From the NCBI GenBank assembly GCA_902388455.1, contig CABMPD010000001.1:124001-188000 (forward strand): DNA of 64,000 nt, in the 5' to 3' direction. Shown one piece after another: positions 1-11,203 of the stretch (within the stretch, counting starts at the first letter, position 1; each line of letters begins with the position of its first letter). The notes under the pieces are model-generated. The model saw only the letters and a program-made list of their open reading frames with translations, was not told the origin of the DNA and ran no database searches. The DNA is from an uncultured Alistipes sp. (lineage in GTDB: Bacteria > Bacteroidota > Bacteroidia > Bacteroidales > UBA932). Position numbers and translations under genes: made by a program.

Positions 1-282
1 CCCACGACGCTCCGTCCGCCAGGTGACGGGAGGAGAAGCAGTGCCAGCCGCCTGCCGAGGAGCGGACTATCACAGGCAGGTAAATGGAGACATCCCGGCC
101 TCCGAAGGTGCCGATATGCCACCAGTAGCTGTCGCTCAGATGCTCCAGGACGATGGCCTTGACATCGACCTCCTCCCCTGCCGCCGCGGTGCCGGCAGTG
201 TCCGCCGCAGCCGCCCGGAGAGGCAGAGTCAGCAGCACCGCCGCCAGCAGTGCCATTGCCGTCCTGTATGTCATTGTGCCTT

Positions 283-286
<4 letters not shown>
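1..286 (-). CDS. atpB: F1Fo-ATP synthase Fo subunit a, N-terminal part (cut by window edge)
   Basis: Partial gene: only about 95 N-terminal residues are inside the window. It begins with an alanine/leucine-rich signal-like segment, as in Bacteroidota subunit a precursors. A family-typical stretch follows (EHLSDSYWWHIG, then VSIYLPVIV), just before the first membrane helices would begin. Subunit a forms the ion half-channels next to the c-ring. The ATG overlaps the atpC stop as ATGA, so the two are translationally coupled. The order beta, epsilon, a is usual for this phylum and supports the assignment. The catalytic arginine helix lies outside the window. Confidence 0.8.
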
Positions 287-2102
<1,816 letters not shown>

Positions 2103-2162
2103 TCAGTCCAACATCTGTGCCACTCCACATTCCCCGAGATGTTCAATTTAAGACTTTTTTCA

Positions 2163-2176
2163 GTCCTTTAAAGGAC
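2163..2176. repeat. 14-bp perfect palindrome between divergent atpD and the WD40 gene
   Basis: GTCCTTTAAAGGAC is a perfect 14-bp palindrome in the 205-bp divergent gap, about 100 bp upstream of each start codon and preceded by a run of T. It could be an operator for a dimeric regulator or a weak hairpin. I do not recognise the site. The rest of the gap is AT-rich and holds only the plus-strand -7 box. Confidence 0.4.
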
Positions 2177-2222
2177 AATTAAAACAATTACCGAAAATCT
2201 ATCATTTTATTAATTTATTTGT

Positions 2223-2230
2223 TACTTTTG
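2223..2230 (+). promoter_or_regulatory. -7 box of the WD40-caspase operon promoter
   Basis: TACTTTTG fits the Bacteroidota -7 consensus TAnnTTTG and lies 38 bp before the ATG at 2269 in an AT-rich tract. No clear TTTG is seen 19-20 bp upstream, so the -33 element is weak. Confidence 0.5.
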
Positions 2231-2268
2231 CAAGATAACGAACTAACTCACTCACTTAACACCATTGT

Positions 2269-4401
2269 ATGAACTTAAACACCACTCATTGTCTGTCGGC
2301 GGCACTTGCTTTAATACTTACCGCCACAGCTGCATTCGCACAGTCAGGTGCTGAAGGCATCAAGGAAAGATCTTCATTCAATATCAGCAGAACGTATGAA
2401 AACGTTAGAATCAGCCGGTTCAGTGTCATCTACCAAGGCACTGACCACCAGTTGTACAATCTTATGAACCGTAATGTCCATGAAGGTTCAGTGGCTGATT
2501 TCTACATCAATCCCACCGGTGCGTCCATCGCCGTCATCCACCGCAACGGCAAGACTGTCTCCATAATATCCAACCGCGAGAAGGACAAAGTCATCGAGAC
2601 TATCCGAGGGGACAAAAAGGTGAACCCTTTCGATGAGAAAGGGAATAAAGGAATCGCGTCAGTAACCGCCACCGCATATTCGTCCGATGCCAGGGAGCTG
2701 TTACTGGCCAATGACTTCGGAGAGATTATCACATATTCCACCGACGGATACTGGATTGCATCGACTATAGAAGCCGGGAAAGTCTACGATCACATAGCCA
2801 TCAGTCCCAACGGCTATTTCATAGCCGCCGCCTACGGCAGCGAGATGGATATCTGGAACGTGGAGACAGCCGACATCAAGCGCATCGTTCACTTCGCGGG
2901 CAAAATCAATCATCTGACATTTTCCCCCGACTCAAGGGAGATAGCTGTCAGCTGTGACACATCCGGCCTTCAGATTGTCAATGCAATAGACCATCACAGA
3001 ACTGAAATCACAGATGGTCTCCAGAATGTACGCATATCATCCTTCCATCCCGAAGGCAAATACATAGCATACGCCAAAGCCGATTCCGTCATCGTCTACA
3101 ACCTCATCAGCCATAAGGATGTATGCCGCCTCGGGCTAGCTGACGGAGCTCCCATATCCAATGTCCTTGCCCTCAATTTCCACTCCAACAACAATATCAC
3201 CACACTCAGCCACAACTCGGGCAGCCGGTTCTTCTTCTGGGATATGTCCTCCCTCCCTCCTCTTTACAAGTCCAAACTGAGCGAGGAAGTCGACAAGCTG
3301 ATGTCCGACTGGATCCGTCAGATGGACGGCGAATCCATGGATGAGTACCGCGTCAGAGTGACCGATGACAATGCCGCCCGCCAAAAAGCCATGCTGCTGG
3401 ACCAGGCTGCCACAGCCATCGCAACCCAGACCATCACTCTCGAGGACCCTTTCATTGCAGAGGAGTATGACATGGAGAACCACACCATTGACATCAAGTT
3501 CGAACAGTTGGACGCCATCAAGCTGGAAGTGCCCGAGGAAGATTTTCAGGAAGTACGTGACGGAGACCTTTCTTACGAGAATCCTATTTATACCCTCGAC
3601 GATATGGACGAGTTCCAGCTGGTATATCTGGAAGTCGTGAACCGCACCACAGACAAGACATACATCTTCGATGACCGCGACTACATCATTGAGGACATCG
3701 ATTTCGAGGACGATGACATCGACTACATCCCTGTAGCCATGCTTCAGACTGTAAACATGGAGATGGAGGCCCTGCAGCAGCAGACTCAGGAAATCATGGA
3801 GGAGAAAAAACAGGAAAACGTCATCACCGACAAGACCGCCATCACCATTGACACTGAAATCGAAAGCGACTTCGACGCCGACGGCAACAAGATATACAAT
3901 TACAATCTAGGATACCAGTACGATGTCTCCGAAGGTTTCTCATATCAGGAGGATTTCGGCCCCGGCAAATTCATGGTATACGAGTCCAATGCCGCCATCA
4001 CCATGCTCGAGGCCATCAAGACCGCTCTGGCCGGTGACATGAAGAAATACCTGGAGGAATCCAAGACCATCGAAATAACCATCACCGGTACAGCCGACGC
4101 AATCCCTGTAGGCCGCATCCCCTATGACGGCGCCTGCGGAGAATTCCACGAGACTCCCTACTACGCCAAGGATGAACTGTCGAGCATGACCGTCACCGAT
4201 GAGACCGACATACGCAACAACGAGCAGCTCGCCTTCATCCGCGCAGCCAGCGTAAAAGTATGGCTTGAGAACGAGGTACCTGAGCTAAGGGACAATAAGA
4301 ACAAGTGCGTCTACAATTACCGCACGGAAGTGAGTGACGTCCGCGGAGGAGAGTTCCGCAGGATTATCGTCCAGATCAAATTCAAGGATGTATTGAAATA
4401 A
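2269..4401 (+). CDS. Exported WD40-repeat protein with OmpA-like C-terminal region
   Basis: 710 residues. A signal peptide (residues 1-24, ending AAFAQ) is followed at about 50-345 by repeated motifs typical of a WD40 beta-propeller (FSPDSREIAVSCD, FHPEGKYIAYA, DIWNVET). A long acidic middle part follows, rich in D/E and with a Q/E-rich helix near 495-520. The last ~130 residues resemble a degenerate OmpA-type domain: EITITGTADAIP, then NNEQLAFIRAASVKVWLENE, then a final RRIIVQIKF strand. OmpA domains bind peptidoglycan, so the protein may be anchored in the periplasm (inference). It ends 18 bp before the caspase gene and is surely co-transcribed with it. No specific function is recognised. 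Confidence 0.75.
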   Translation: MNLNTTHCLSAALALILTATAAFAQSGAEGIKERSSFNISRTYENVRISRFSVIYQGTDHQLYNLMNRNVHEGSVADFYINPTGASIAVIHRNGKTVSIISNREKDKVIETIRGDKKVNPFDEKGNKGIASVTATAYSSDARELLLANDFGEIITYSTDGYWIASTIEAGKVYDHIAISPNGYFIAAAYGSEMDIWNVETADIKRIVHFAGKINHLTFSPDSREIAVSCDTSGLQIVNAIDHHRTEITDGLQNVRISSFHPEGKYIAYAKADSVIVYNLISHKDVCRLGLADGAPISNVLALNFHSNNNITTLSHNSGSRFFFWDMSSLPPLYKSKLSEEVDKLMSDWIRQMDGESMDEYRVRVTDDNAARQKAMLLDQAATAIATQTITLEDPFIAEEYDMENHTIDIKFEQLDAIKLEVPEEDFQEVRDGDLSYENPIYTLDDMDEFQLVYLEVVNRTTDKTYIFDDRDYIIEDIDFEDDDIDYIPVAMLQTVNMEMEALQQQTQEIMEEKKQENVITDKTAITIDTEIESDFDADGNKIYNYNLGYQYDVSEGFSYQEDFGPGKFMVYESNAAITMLEAIKTALAGDMKKYLEESKTIEITITGTADAIPVGRIPYDGACGEFHETPYYAKDELSSMTVTDETDIRNNEQLAFIRAASVKVWLENEVPELRDNKNKCVYNYRTEVSDVRGGEFRRIIVQIKFKDVLK

Positions 4402-4419
4402 AATAACAACTACGCACAT

Positions 4420-7170
4420 ATGAGACAGATATTATCAATGATGTTGTCAACCCTTGCTCTCGTCCTGAGTTCCTGGGGATTTGCCCTCGGAGCACAGGAC
4501 ACCCAGGAGGTACTGGCCCGCGCCAACCAGCAGTTCGTCCTCTACGAGAATGCCAAGGGAGACAACAGCTCGGAGATGTATGACCATCTCTATCAGAGCT
4601 TCACTCTCTACACCAGCCTCCTGGACGCGTATGGGGATCCTAACGCGATGGAAGCGGCCCGTAACAGACTTACCCAGATTTATCCGGCACTGAAGAATGC
4701 CGCCATGTTTTTCTCCAACATGAACGACACCCAGAATGCCCACCGTTTCGGAATGGCCTATATCATGCTACCTAAGAACCAGGCCTTTACCGGAGGGACT
4801 CTCAAAACCGACGAATTATATCCCCAGATTGTCTACAACACCGGAGTATCTGCCTACAAGATGCAGAACATGAATGACGCCGTTCTATGCTTCAATGAGT
4901 ATCTTACCACCGGCGAGGCCGACCGCGCCAAGGACTGCATCATCTTTCTGAACATGATCCACATGTCCCGGCACAATTATGTAGAGCAGGAGAAAATCCT
5001 CCAGCGTGCCATCACCGAATACCCCAACACGATGGACTTCTACTACAATCTCATCAACCTCTACATCACTACTCAGAACCAGCAGGGACTGATGGCGACT
5101 ATAGACAAAGTACTGGCAGTCGACCCCAATGACATCAACGTACTGCCTATCAAGGCACGTATGGAAGAGGCTGCGGGAAATGTAGAGGAAGCTCTCGAAC
5201 TCTACCGCAGGCTCCTCTCTTTCTTTCCGGACGACCTGGCAATCATGAAAGGTGTTGCCAAGTGCAGTTTCAAGATAGGCTCGGAGATCAACAACAGGGC
5301 CTACGCTGTAGTGGACGAGGCTGAAGGAATGGTGCTCCGTCAGAAAGCCTATCCCTACCTCTATGACGCACGCATATACTTCGAGCGCATCCTGAAGCAG
5401 GAACCCACGTCCGCAGTATACATGAAAGGCCTGGAGGAATGTTACAAGTTCATGGACATGACGGCCGAATCCACAGTGCTTCTGAGTCTTATAGCGGAGA
5501 AGGGCTCATTCGACCAATTTGAAGAGAAACTCAAGGACTACAGGCAGATTGCCATGAGCATAGGTATAGAGGACACTGTCAGCACCTCTGCAGTACTGGC
5601 AGGAGATCCCCCCATGCTGACTACTCTTATTACCGGATTCGGAGAGACCAACTCCAACGGAGTCATCGATGCCGGTGAAAGCTTCTCCATAGACGTTGCA
5701 GTACAGAACAGCGGCATGGGAGATGCCCACAACGTAAAGATTCTCCTCTCGGAGAACAGCGGCATGGACCGGTTCTTCGAGGGCAGCAGAGAGATTGACG
5801 CCGGCATCATCAAGGCTGGCGAAACCAAGAATTTCACTTTCCGCTACACTCTCAGCGAGACAGCCCCCACAACAGAGGCAAACATCACTGTGTACACCCT
5901 GGAGGAAAGCGGAATGGATGCAGATCCTTCCAGCCTGGTGGTGAACATCCAGGAAATGGCCCGTCCCCGCCTGCAGATTGCCGACTATCAGTACATGTCC
6001 GCTAAGGGCACATCCATAACACTGGGAGACAGAGGCAAACTGATCGTAGCAGTACAGAATGCAGGACGTCTTCCGGCACAGAACACCACCATCAGTTTCG
6101 AGTGCCCGAGCAACATCATTGCCACCGACAACATCGAGATATCCGTCGATTCCATTCAGCCCGGAGAGGTAATCCCCATTACATTTGACTTCCTGGTCAA
6201 CAAACGGTTCGCCCTTGACTCCATTCCCATCGGAGTCAAAATATCCGAGGGTTCTACATTCGCCGTAGTGCAGGACGTATTCAAAGTGAAGCTGGGAGAT
6301 TATCTGTCCACGGCCAACAAGATAGTCATCGAAGGCAAACTGGACGAGCGCCCTGCCATCAACACGGACTTTTCTCTGGCCCTGGAATCAGAGCTGCTGG
6401 AAAATGTACCGGCAGGCGTATCACACCCCAACCGCTATGCCCTTATCATAGGCAATGAGGATTATTCAATAGTCGGAGGAAGCGCTGAAATCAACGTTCC
6501 GTTCGCCTGCAACGATGCAATAGTCTTCAAAGAATACTGCGTCAGGACATTCGGAATACCCGATGAGCACATCCGTTACATCGACAATGCTACGGCCGGA
6601 ATCATGCGCGAGTCCATAGACTGGCTCATCAATGTAGGCAAGGCCAATCCGGACGCCGAACTGTTCTTCTACTACTCCGGACACGGCAGCAATGACGAGG
6701 CTTCCCGCGAACCATACCTCCTTCCCGTCGATGTGACAGGCAAATACATCAAGCTGGGAATCTCCCTCAACGAGCTGTACGCCAACCTTTCCGCCGTTCC
6801 CTGCCAGGCTTCTTACGTGTTCCTGGACGCCTGCTTCAGCGGCGGATACAAGAGCAAGGAACCTCTGGTCGCGCAGAAAGGCGTGCGCGTAGTGCCTAAA
6901 TACTCTGTTGTCGAAGGCAAGCTGATATGCTTCTCTTCCAGTTCCGGAGAACAGACCTCCAGCGTATACTACGACAAGCGCCAGGGCTACTTTACCTATT
7001 ACCTGATAAAGACCATCCAGGACGCCAAAGGTAATATCTCACTGGGCGACCTCTACAACACTACCAGGGAAAAAGTGGAAGCGGCAACGGCCGTATCAGG
7101 CAAACTGCAGTCACCTCAGGTACTCGTTTCTCCTGAATGGACTGACTGGAGCACAAAAGTCCTCAAATAA
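4420..7170 (+). CDS. Exported TPR - CARDB-like - caspase (C14-type) protein
   Basis: 916 residues. A signal peptide (about 1-24) is followed by TPR-like helical repeats to ~375 (for example AVLCFNEYLTTGEADRAKDC and DPNDINVLPIKARMEEAAGN). Two Ig-like CARDB-type regions follow at ~400-520 and ~525-640 (GFGETNSNGVIDAGE; VAVQNAGRLPAQN). The last part is a caspase-fold peptidase starting near 670 (RYALIIGNEDY). The catalytic dyad is visible: His755 in FYYSGHG and Cys805 in FLDACFSGG. The fold is that of metacaspase-like proteins, and both active-site residues are intact. The protein should act outside the cytoplasm. Substrate is unknown; the WD40/OmpA-like partner encoded just upstream is the obvious candidate binding partner or target. 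Confidence 0.85.
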   Translation: MRQILSMMLSTLALVLSSWGFALGAQDTQEVLARANQQFVLYENAKGDNSSEMYDHLYQSFTLYTSLLDAYGDPNAMEAARNRLTQIYPALKNAAMFFSNMNDTQNAHRFGMAYIMLPKNQAFTGGTLKTDELYPQIVYNTGVSAYKMQNMNDAVLCFNEYLTTGEADRAKDCIIFLNMIHMSRHNYVEQEKILQRAITEYPNTMDFYYNLINLYITTQNQQGLMATIDKVLAVDPNDINVLPIKARMEEAAGNVEEALELYRRLLSFFPDDLAIMKGVAKCSFKIGSEINNRAYAVVDEAEGMVLRQKAYPYLYDARIYFERILKQEPTSAVYMKGLEECYKFMDMTAESTVLLSLIAEKGSFDQFEEKLKDYRQIAMSIGIEDTVSTSAVLAGDPPMLTTLITGFGETNSNGVIDAGESFSIDVAVQNSGMGDAHNVKILLSENSGMDRFFEGSREIDAGIIKAGETKNFTFRYTLSETAPTTEANITVYTLEESGMDADPSSLVVNIQEMARPRLQIADYQYMSAKGTSITLGDRGKLIVAVQNAGRLPAQNTTISFECPSNIIATDNIEISVDSIQPGEVIPITFDFLVNKRFALDSIPIGVKISEGSTFAVVQDVFKVKLGDYLSTANKIVIEGKLDERPAINTDFSLALESELLENVPAGVSHPNRYALIIGNEDYSIVGGSAEINVPFACNDAIVFKEYCVRTFGIPDEHIRYIDNATAGIMRESIDWLINVGKANPDAELFFYYSGHGSNDEASREPYLLPVDVTGKYIKLGISLNELYANLSAVPCQASYVFLDACFSGGYKSKEPLVAQKGVRVVPKYSVVEGKLICFSSSSGEQTSSVYYDKRQGYFTYYLIKTIQDAKGNISLGDLYNTTREKVEAATAVSGKLQSPQVLVSPEWTDWSTKVLK

Positions 7171-7181
7171 GAATTATTTCG

Positions 7182-7189
7182 TATCTTTG
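7182..7189 (+). promoter_or_regulatory. -7 box directly upstream of smpB
   Basis: TATCTTTG matches TAnnTTTG and ends 8 bases before the smpB ATG, inside the 27-bp gap after the caspase gene. If used, the transcript would have almost no leader. No -33 TTTG is obvious. Confidence 0.45.
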
Positions 7190-7197
7190 CCGCCCCT

Positions 7198-7644
7198 ATG
7201 GCCAAAGCAAAGAGCAAAATAGAAATCCGAAACAAGAAAGCCTCGTACGAGTACGAGTTTCTGGAGACATACACAGCAGGAATAGTACTTACCGGCACAG
7301 AGATCAAATCAATCCGTGCCGGTAAGGCTTCCTTAGTGGACAGCTGGTGCTATTTCTCCGGAGGAGAGCTTTACGTCAAGAATATGCATATCGCCGAGTA
7401 CTGGTGGGGCACTTTCAACCGCCACGACCCCAAACGCGACCGCAAACTGCTGCTCACACGCAAGGAGCTCCGCAAGCTGGCCCGAGCGGTCAAGGAAAAA
7501 GGCCTGACCATCGTCACACGACGGCTCTTCATCTCCGAGACCGGCTACGCCAAACTGGACATCGCCCTCGCACGCGGTAAAAAGGAATACGACAAGCGCG
7601 AATCCATAAAGGAAAAAGACCTGCGCCGTTACTCTCCGGAATAA
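7198..7644 (+). CDS. smpB: SsrA (tmRNA)-binding protein SmpB
   Basis: 148 residues, normal length for the family. Diagnostic segments are present: the N-terminal beta-barrel ([20 protein letters not shown]), the conserved [11 protein letters not shown] segment, and a basic C-terminal tail ([17 protein letters not shown]). SmpB binds tmRNA and delivers it to stalled ribosomes for trans-translation. The tmRNA gene is not in this window. A strong hairpin terminator begins at the stop codon. The gene may be read from its own promoter (7182-7189), from the upstream operon, or both. Confidence 0.97.
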   Translation: MAKAKSKIEIRNKKASYEYEFLETYTAGIVLTGTEIKSIRAGKASLVDSWCYFSGGELYVKNMHIAEYWWGTFNRHDPKRDRKLLLTRKELRKLARAVKEKGLTIVTRRLFISETGYAKLDIALARGKKEYDKRESIKEKDLRRYSPE

Positions 7645-7690
7645 AATGAAAAGGCCGGCCCCGCATCATGGGGACCGGCCTTTTTCATTT
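7644..7690. terminator. Bidirectional terminator between smpB and fabG
   Basis: A long stem pairs the AAATGAAAAGGCCGG...CCCC arm with GGGG...CCGGCCTTTTTCATTT, with a one-base bulge and a 7-base loop. A T-run or A-run flanks each side, so it can end both the plus-strand smpB transcript and the minus-strand fab transcript. Confidence 0.85.
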
Positions 7691-7704
7691 ATCAGTTCTA
7701 GAGC

Positions 7705-8454
7705 CTAGAGCATACCGCCGTCACAAATAATCACCTGACCTGTAACATAAGATGACAGATCGGATGCGAGGAACAGAGCCACATTGGCGATGTCCTCAGG
7801 TGTACCGCCGCGGCGGAGAGGAATCTTCTTGTTCCACTCGTCACGCACCTCCTGAGGCAGGGCATTGGTCATGTCGGTGATGATGAAGCCGGGGGCTATG
7901 GCGTTGGCACGGATGCCGCGGGACCCCATCTCCTTGGCTATGGACTTGGCCAGACCGATCAGACCGGCTTTGGAAGCGGAGTAGTTGCACTGTCCGGCGT
8001 TGCCGTTCACACCCACCACCGAAGAGATGTTGATGATGCTGCCGCCTCTCCGACGTGCCATGATGGGAGTCAGGGCATGGGTGAAGTTGAAAGCACTCTT
8101 GAGATTGACAGTGATGACGCTGTCCCACTGCTGCTCGGACATCCTCATCATCAGACCGTCACGGGTAATGCCGGCATTATTGACCAGAATGTCGATGTGA
8201 CCGAAATCTTTCTGAATCTGATCTACGGTAGCGTGAGCTTCGGCGAAGTCGGCGGCATTCGAGGCATAGCCCCTGCACTGCACGCCGAGAGCGGAGATTT
8301 CCGCTACGGTATTTCTGAAATTGTCGTCCTCCTTGAGGTCCGTGAAAGCTATGTCAGCTCCGGCAGAAGCCAGTTTCATAGCTATGGCCTTGCCTATTCC
8401 TCTGGCAGCTCCGGTAATGAGAGCCACCTTTCCTTTTAATAATCCTTCCAGCAT
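7705..8454 (-). CDS. fabG: 3-oxoacyl-[acyl-carrier-protein] reductase
   Basis: 249-residue short-chain dehydrogenase. The NADP-binding glycine motif TGAARGIG is at 14-21, NNAG at 92-95, a catalytic serine at 144/145, and Tyr158-x3-Lys162 (YSASK). It reduces 3-oxoacyl-ACP to 3-hydroxyacyl-ACP in fatty-acid elongation. It is the last gene of fabH-fabF-fabZ-fabG, three bases after fabZ, and ends at the bidirectional terminator. Length and sequence are typical of Bacteroidota FabG. Confidence 0.95.
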   Translation of the reverse strand: MLEGLLKGKVALITGAARGIGKAIAMKLASAGADIAFTDLKEDDNFRNTVAEISALGVQCRGYASNAADFAEAHATVDQIQKDFGHIDILVNNAGITRDGLMMRMSEQQWDSVITVNLKSAFNFTHALTPIMARRRGGSIINISSVVGVNGNAGQCNYSASKAGLIGLAKSIAKEMGSRGIRANAIAPGFIITDMTNALPQEVRDEWNKKIPLRRGGTPEDIANVALFLASDLSSYVTGQVIICDGGML

Positions 8455-8457
8455 AAT

Positions 8458-8889
8458 TTATTTAACTTTATCATTGGGAATTACTGCGAACGACAGGTTT
8501 GCCTCCACTGCAAGCTCGCCGTCCACCATTGCCTTGGCCTCTATATAGAACAGCATGGCCCTGTGATTGGTGATGTGGGCGTGCACCTCCACGGTGTCGC
8601 CGGGACGGACCTGGCGTTTGAAGCGGGTCTTGTCGATACCTGTGAACAGGGTAGTGTGACCTACCAGATAATCCTTGATGAGCAGTGAGCTGCACTGCCC
8701 CATAATCTCGCAGAGGATGACTCCGGGCACTACCGGATAGCCGGGAAAATGTCCCTGGAGGAAGAACTCGTCACCCCTGACATGGTACTTTCCGATACAC
8801 TCGGTACCTTCATTCTGAAGTTCCATCTCGTCCACCAGAAGCATGGGCTCGCGGTGGCGCAGGAATTGTTTTATTTCTTCTCTATCCAT
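8458..8889 (-). CDS. fabZ: 3-hydroxyacyl-[acyl-carrier-protein] dehydratase
   Basis: 143-residue hot-dog-fold dehydratase. The motif GHFPGYPVVPGVILCEIMGQ contains the catalytic His and Glu. It removes water from 3-hydroxyacyl-ACP. I chose the ATG at 8889 (MDREEIKQFLRHREPML) because family proteins start here. An open frame continues upstream through the intergenic region and into the 3' end of fabF, but the added residues are unlike FabZ. The single-domain length shows it is not fused to LpxC, as happens in some Bacteroidota. It lies in the elongation operon between fabF and fabG. Confidence 0.93.
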   Translation of the reverse strand: MDREEIKQFLRHREPMLLVDEMELQNEGTECIGKYHVRGDEFFLQGHFPGYPVVPGVILCEIMGQCSSLLIKDYLVGHTTLFTGIDKTRFKRQVRPGDTVEVHAHITNHRAMLFYIEAKAMVDGELAVEANLSFAVIPNDKVK

Positions 8890-8914
8890 AATATTGAGTT
8901 TAGTTAGTACATGG

Positions 8915-10180
8915 TCAGATGAGTCTGAACGCAAGCACGGCATTGTGCCCGCCGAATCCCAGGGACGAGGAGAGAGCCATGGTCAGCCTGGCCTCACGGG
9001 CAGTGTTGGGATTGACATCCAGGTCGCACTCGGGATCAGGTTCCTTATAGTGGATGGTAGGAGGTACTATTCCGTTCTTCAGGGCGAGCACAGCTGCCAC
9101 AGCCTCGATGCCGCCGGCAGCTCCGAGAGCATGTCCAGTCATGGACTTGGTGGAACAGAGAATGGCACGGCGGGCCTCGGACTCACCGAGGGCGAGCTTG
9201 ATGGCAGCTGTCTCCGACTTGTCGTTCAGAGGGGTACCGGTACCGTGAGTGTTGATGTGCAGCAGGTCAGAGGTCGAATAGTGAGCCTCGGTCAGAGCCT
9301 GTCTGAAAGCCTTGGCGGGTGTCGAGCCGTCCGGACAGGGGGCCGTATAATGGTATGCGTCGCAGGTATTGCCGTAACCGCATATCTCTGCGTATATCTT
9401 CGCCCCACGGGCGACAGCATGCTCATACTCTTCGAGGACCACTACTCCGGCACCTTCTGCGATGACGAAGCCCTGACGGCGGGCATCGAAGGGCAGTGAG
9501 GCTGCCATGGGATCCTCTGCAGGAGAGAGAGCCTTGCTGTTGGAGAAACCTCCGATGGCCAGAGGGGTGACCGCAGCCTCGGTACCGCCGGCGATAATGG
9601 CGTCCGCATATCCGAACTTGATGGCCCTGTATGCCTCTCCTATAGAGTGCGTACCTGTGGCACAGGCAGTCACGATAGGCAGGCAGACACCGCGGGCGTG
9701 ATGGGCTATCGCGACATTGCCAGCGGCTATATTGGCTATCATGGTAGGGATGAACAGAGGTGATATCCACTGAGGGCCGTCCTTGATCAACTTGGCAGTC
9801 TCGTTGACGAAAGAATGCATGCCTCCGATACCTGAGCCGATATATACTCCGAAACGGTCGGCGTGCACTGTGCCGGGAGTATTGTCCTCCTCGTCATCCG
9901 TCGCCTTAAGTCCGCTCATGGCCACTGCCTGATTGGCTGCTGCGAGGGCAAAAAGGCTGAAACGGTCGAACTTCCTGGCCGCCTTAGGCTCAATACCGTA
10001 ATCCGCGGGCTTGAAGTCCTTCACTTCTCCTGCAATCTTCACTGAAAGACCGTCAGTGGGGAACTGCGTGATGAAATCGATTCCGCAGACACCGTCCACG
10101 ATGTTCTTCCAGAATGTCTCCACATTGTTTCCGACAGGGGAGACCACTCCTAAACCTGTCACTACTACTCTTTTTTCCAT
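8915..10180 (-). CDS. fabF: 3-oxoacyl-[acyl-carrier-protein] synthase II
   Basis: 421-residue condensing enzyme with the Cys-His-His triad of KAS I/II: Cys173 in VTACATGTHS, one His in NTHGTGTPLND and one in SMTGHALGAAG. It condenses malonyl-ACP with growing acyl-ACP. It lies 11 bp after fabH. In many bacteria acpP is immediately upstream of fabF; here that place is taken by fabH and no acyl carrier protein gene is in the window. Confidence 0.96.
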   Translation of the reverse strand: MEKRVVVTGLGVVSPVGNNVETFWKNIVDGVCGIDFITQFPTDGLSVKIAGEVKDFKPADYGIEPKAARKFDRFSLFALAAANQAVAMSGLKATDDEEDNTPGTVHADRFGVYIGSGIGGMHSFVNETAKLIKDGPQWISPLFIPTMIANIAAGNVAIAHHARGVCLPIVTACATGTHSIGEAYRAIKFGYADAIIAGGTEAAVTPLAIGGFSNSKALSPAEDPMAASLPFDARRQGFVIAEGAGVVVLEEYEHAVARGAKIYAEICGYGNTCDAYHYTAPCPDGSTPAKAFRQALTEAHYSTSDLLHINTHGTGTPLNDKSETAAIKLALGESEARRAILCSTKSMTGHALGAAGGIEAVAAVLALKNGIVPPTIHYKEPDPECDLDVNPNTAREARLTMALSSSLGFGGHNAVLAFRLI

Positions 10181-10191
10181 ATAGTTTTATT

Positions 10192-11148
10192 TTACTTTGA
10201 CCAGCGGAGAATACATGCACCGGTAGTGAATCCTGCTCCGAACGCACTGAGCAGCAGCATTTCTCCTGTTTTTAATTGATTACCTCTACTGAGGTCGTCC
10301 AGCAGAGCGGGTATCGACGCGGACGAGGTGTTTCCGTACTTGTCGAGGTTGAACGGAAACTTGCTCTTATCCTGATTGACGAAATGACGGATGGACTCGA
10401 TGATGCGGACATTAGCCTGATGCAGCACATACAGGTCGATGTCGTCCGCTGTCATGCCGGCCATGGTCAGCACCTTGTCAATATCCTTGATGGAAGAGGA
10501 CACGGCGAGCTTGAATACATCCTGACCGTTCATAACCACACCCTCAGTGTCGACCTCCTCCTTGGTTATGAAGGGAGTCGGCTGAAGCTTGCGCTTCTGG
10601 TAGAGAGCCTCTACCTTGCAATGGGTGGATACGCGGATGGCCTTCAGGTCATCTCCCTTGGTTACAACCACAGCACCGGCTGCATCTCCGAAGAGGATAC
10701 AGGAGGAGCGGTCATGCCAGTTCATCATGCGGGCAGGCTCCTCGGCACAGACGATGAGGATGTTCTTCAGGTCCTTGGTGGCCAGGTACGCCTCAGCTAT
10801 ATCGAGAGCGTAGATAAATCCCGTGCAGGCGCAGTTAATGTCCACAGTGGGGCATGTAGCGCCCAGCATTCCCTGGATGACACAGCCCAGACCGGGAGTG
10901 ACATATTCGTTCACCACATTGGAACAGATGATGAAATCCACCTGCTCCGATGTTATCCCCGCGTCCTCCATGGCATTCCGGGCAGCTGCAGCAGCCAGGT
11001 CCTCCAGTCTCTCGGAGGATATCACGCGCCTTTCATGGATGCCGGTACGGGTCACGATCCACTCGTCGCTGGTATCCAGAAAGTTCTCCAGCATCGCATT
11101 GGTCACGACCTTTGAGGGGCGCGCACTGCCAGTTCCTATAATTCTCAT
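10192..11148 (-). CDS. fabH: 3-oxoacyl-[acyl-carrier-protein] synthase III
   Basis: 318-residue initiating condensing enzyme. The Cys-His-Asn triad is visible: Cys108 in NCACTGFIYAL, His in YVLHQANVRI and Asn in KYGNTSSASIP. It joins acetyl-CoA and malonyl-ACP to begin fatty-acid synthesis. The ATG at 11148 gives the family-typical MRIIGTGSARP start; an upstream extension would read through the promoter. First gene of the fab operon, with a very good promoter 25 bp upstream. Confidence 0.95.
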   Translation of the reverse strand: MRIIGTGSARPSKVVTNAMLENFLDTSDEWIVTRTGIHERRVISSERLEDLAAAAARNAMEDAGITSEQVDFIICSNVVNEYVTPGLGCVIQGMLGATCPTVDINCACTGFIYALDIAEAYLATKDLKNILIVCAEEPARMMNWHDRSSCILFGDAAGAVVVTKGDDLKAIRVSTHCKVEALYQKRKLQPTPFITKEEVDTEGVVMNGQDVFKLAVSSSIKDIDKVLTMAGMTADDIDLYVLHQANVRIIESIRHFVNQDKSKFPFNLDKYGNTSSASIPALLDDLSRGNQLKTGEMLLLSAFGAGFTTGACILRWSK

Positions 11149-11172
11149 ATTATATCTTATATTAAAACCGCG

Positions 11173-11203
11173 CAAAAATATACATTTTGCTGTAAAATTC
11201 AAA
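11173..11203 (-). promoter_or_regulatory. fabH operon promoter (Bacteroidota type)
   Basis: On the minus strand TTTG (11200-11203) is followed after exactly 19 bp by TATTTTTG (11173-11180), a full match to the phylum consensus. The -33 box lies in the T-tail of the ftcD terminator. The expected leader is about 20 nt. Confidence 0.8.
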
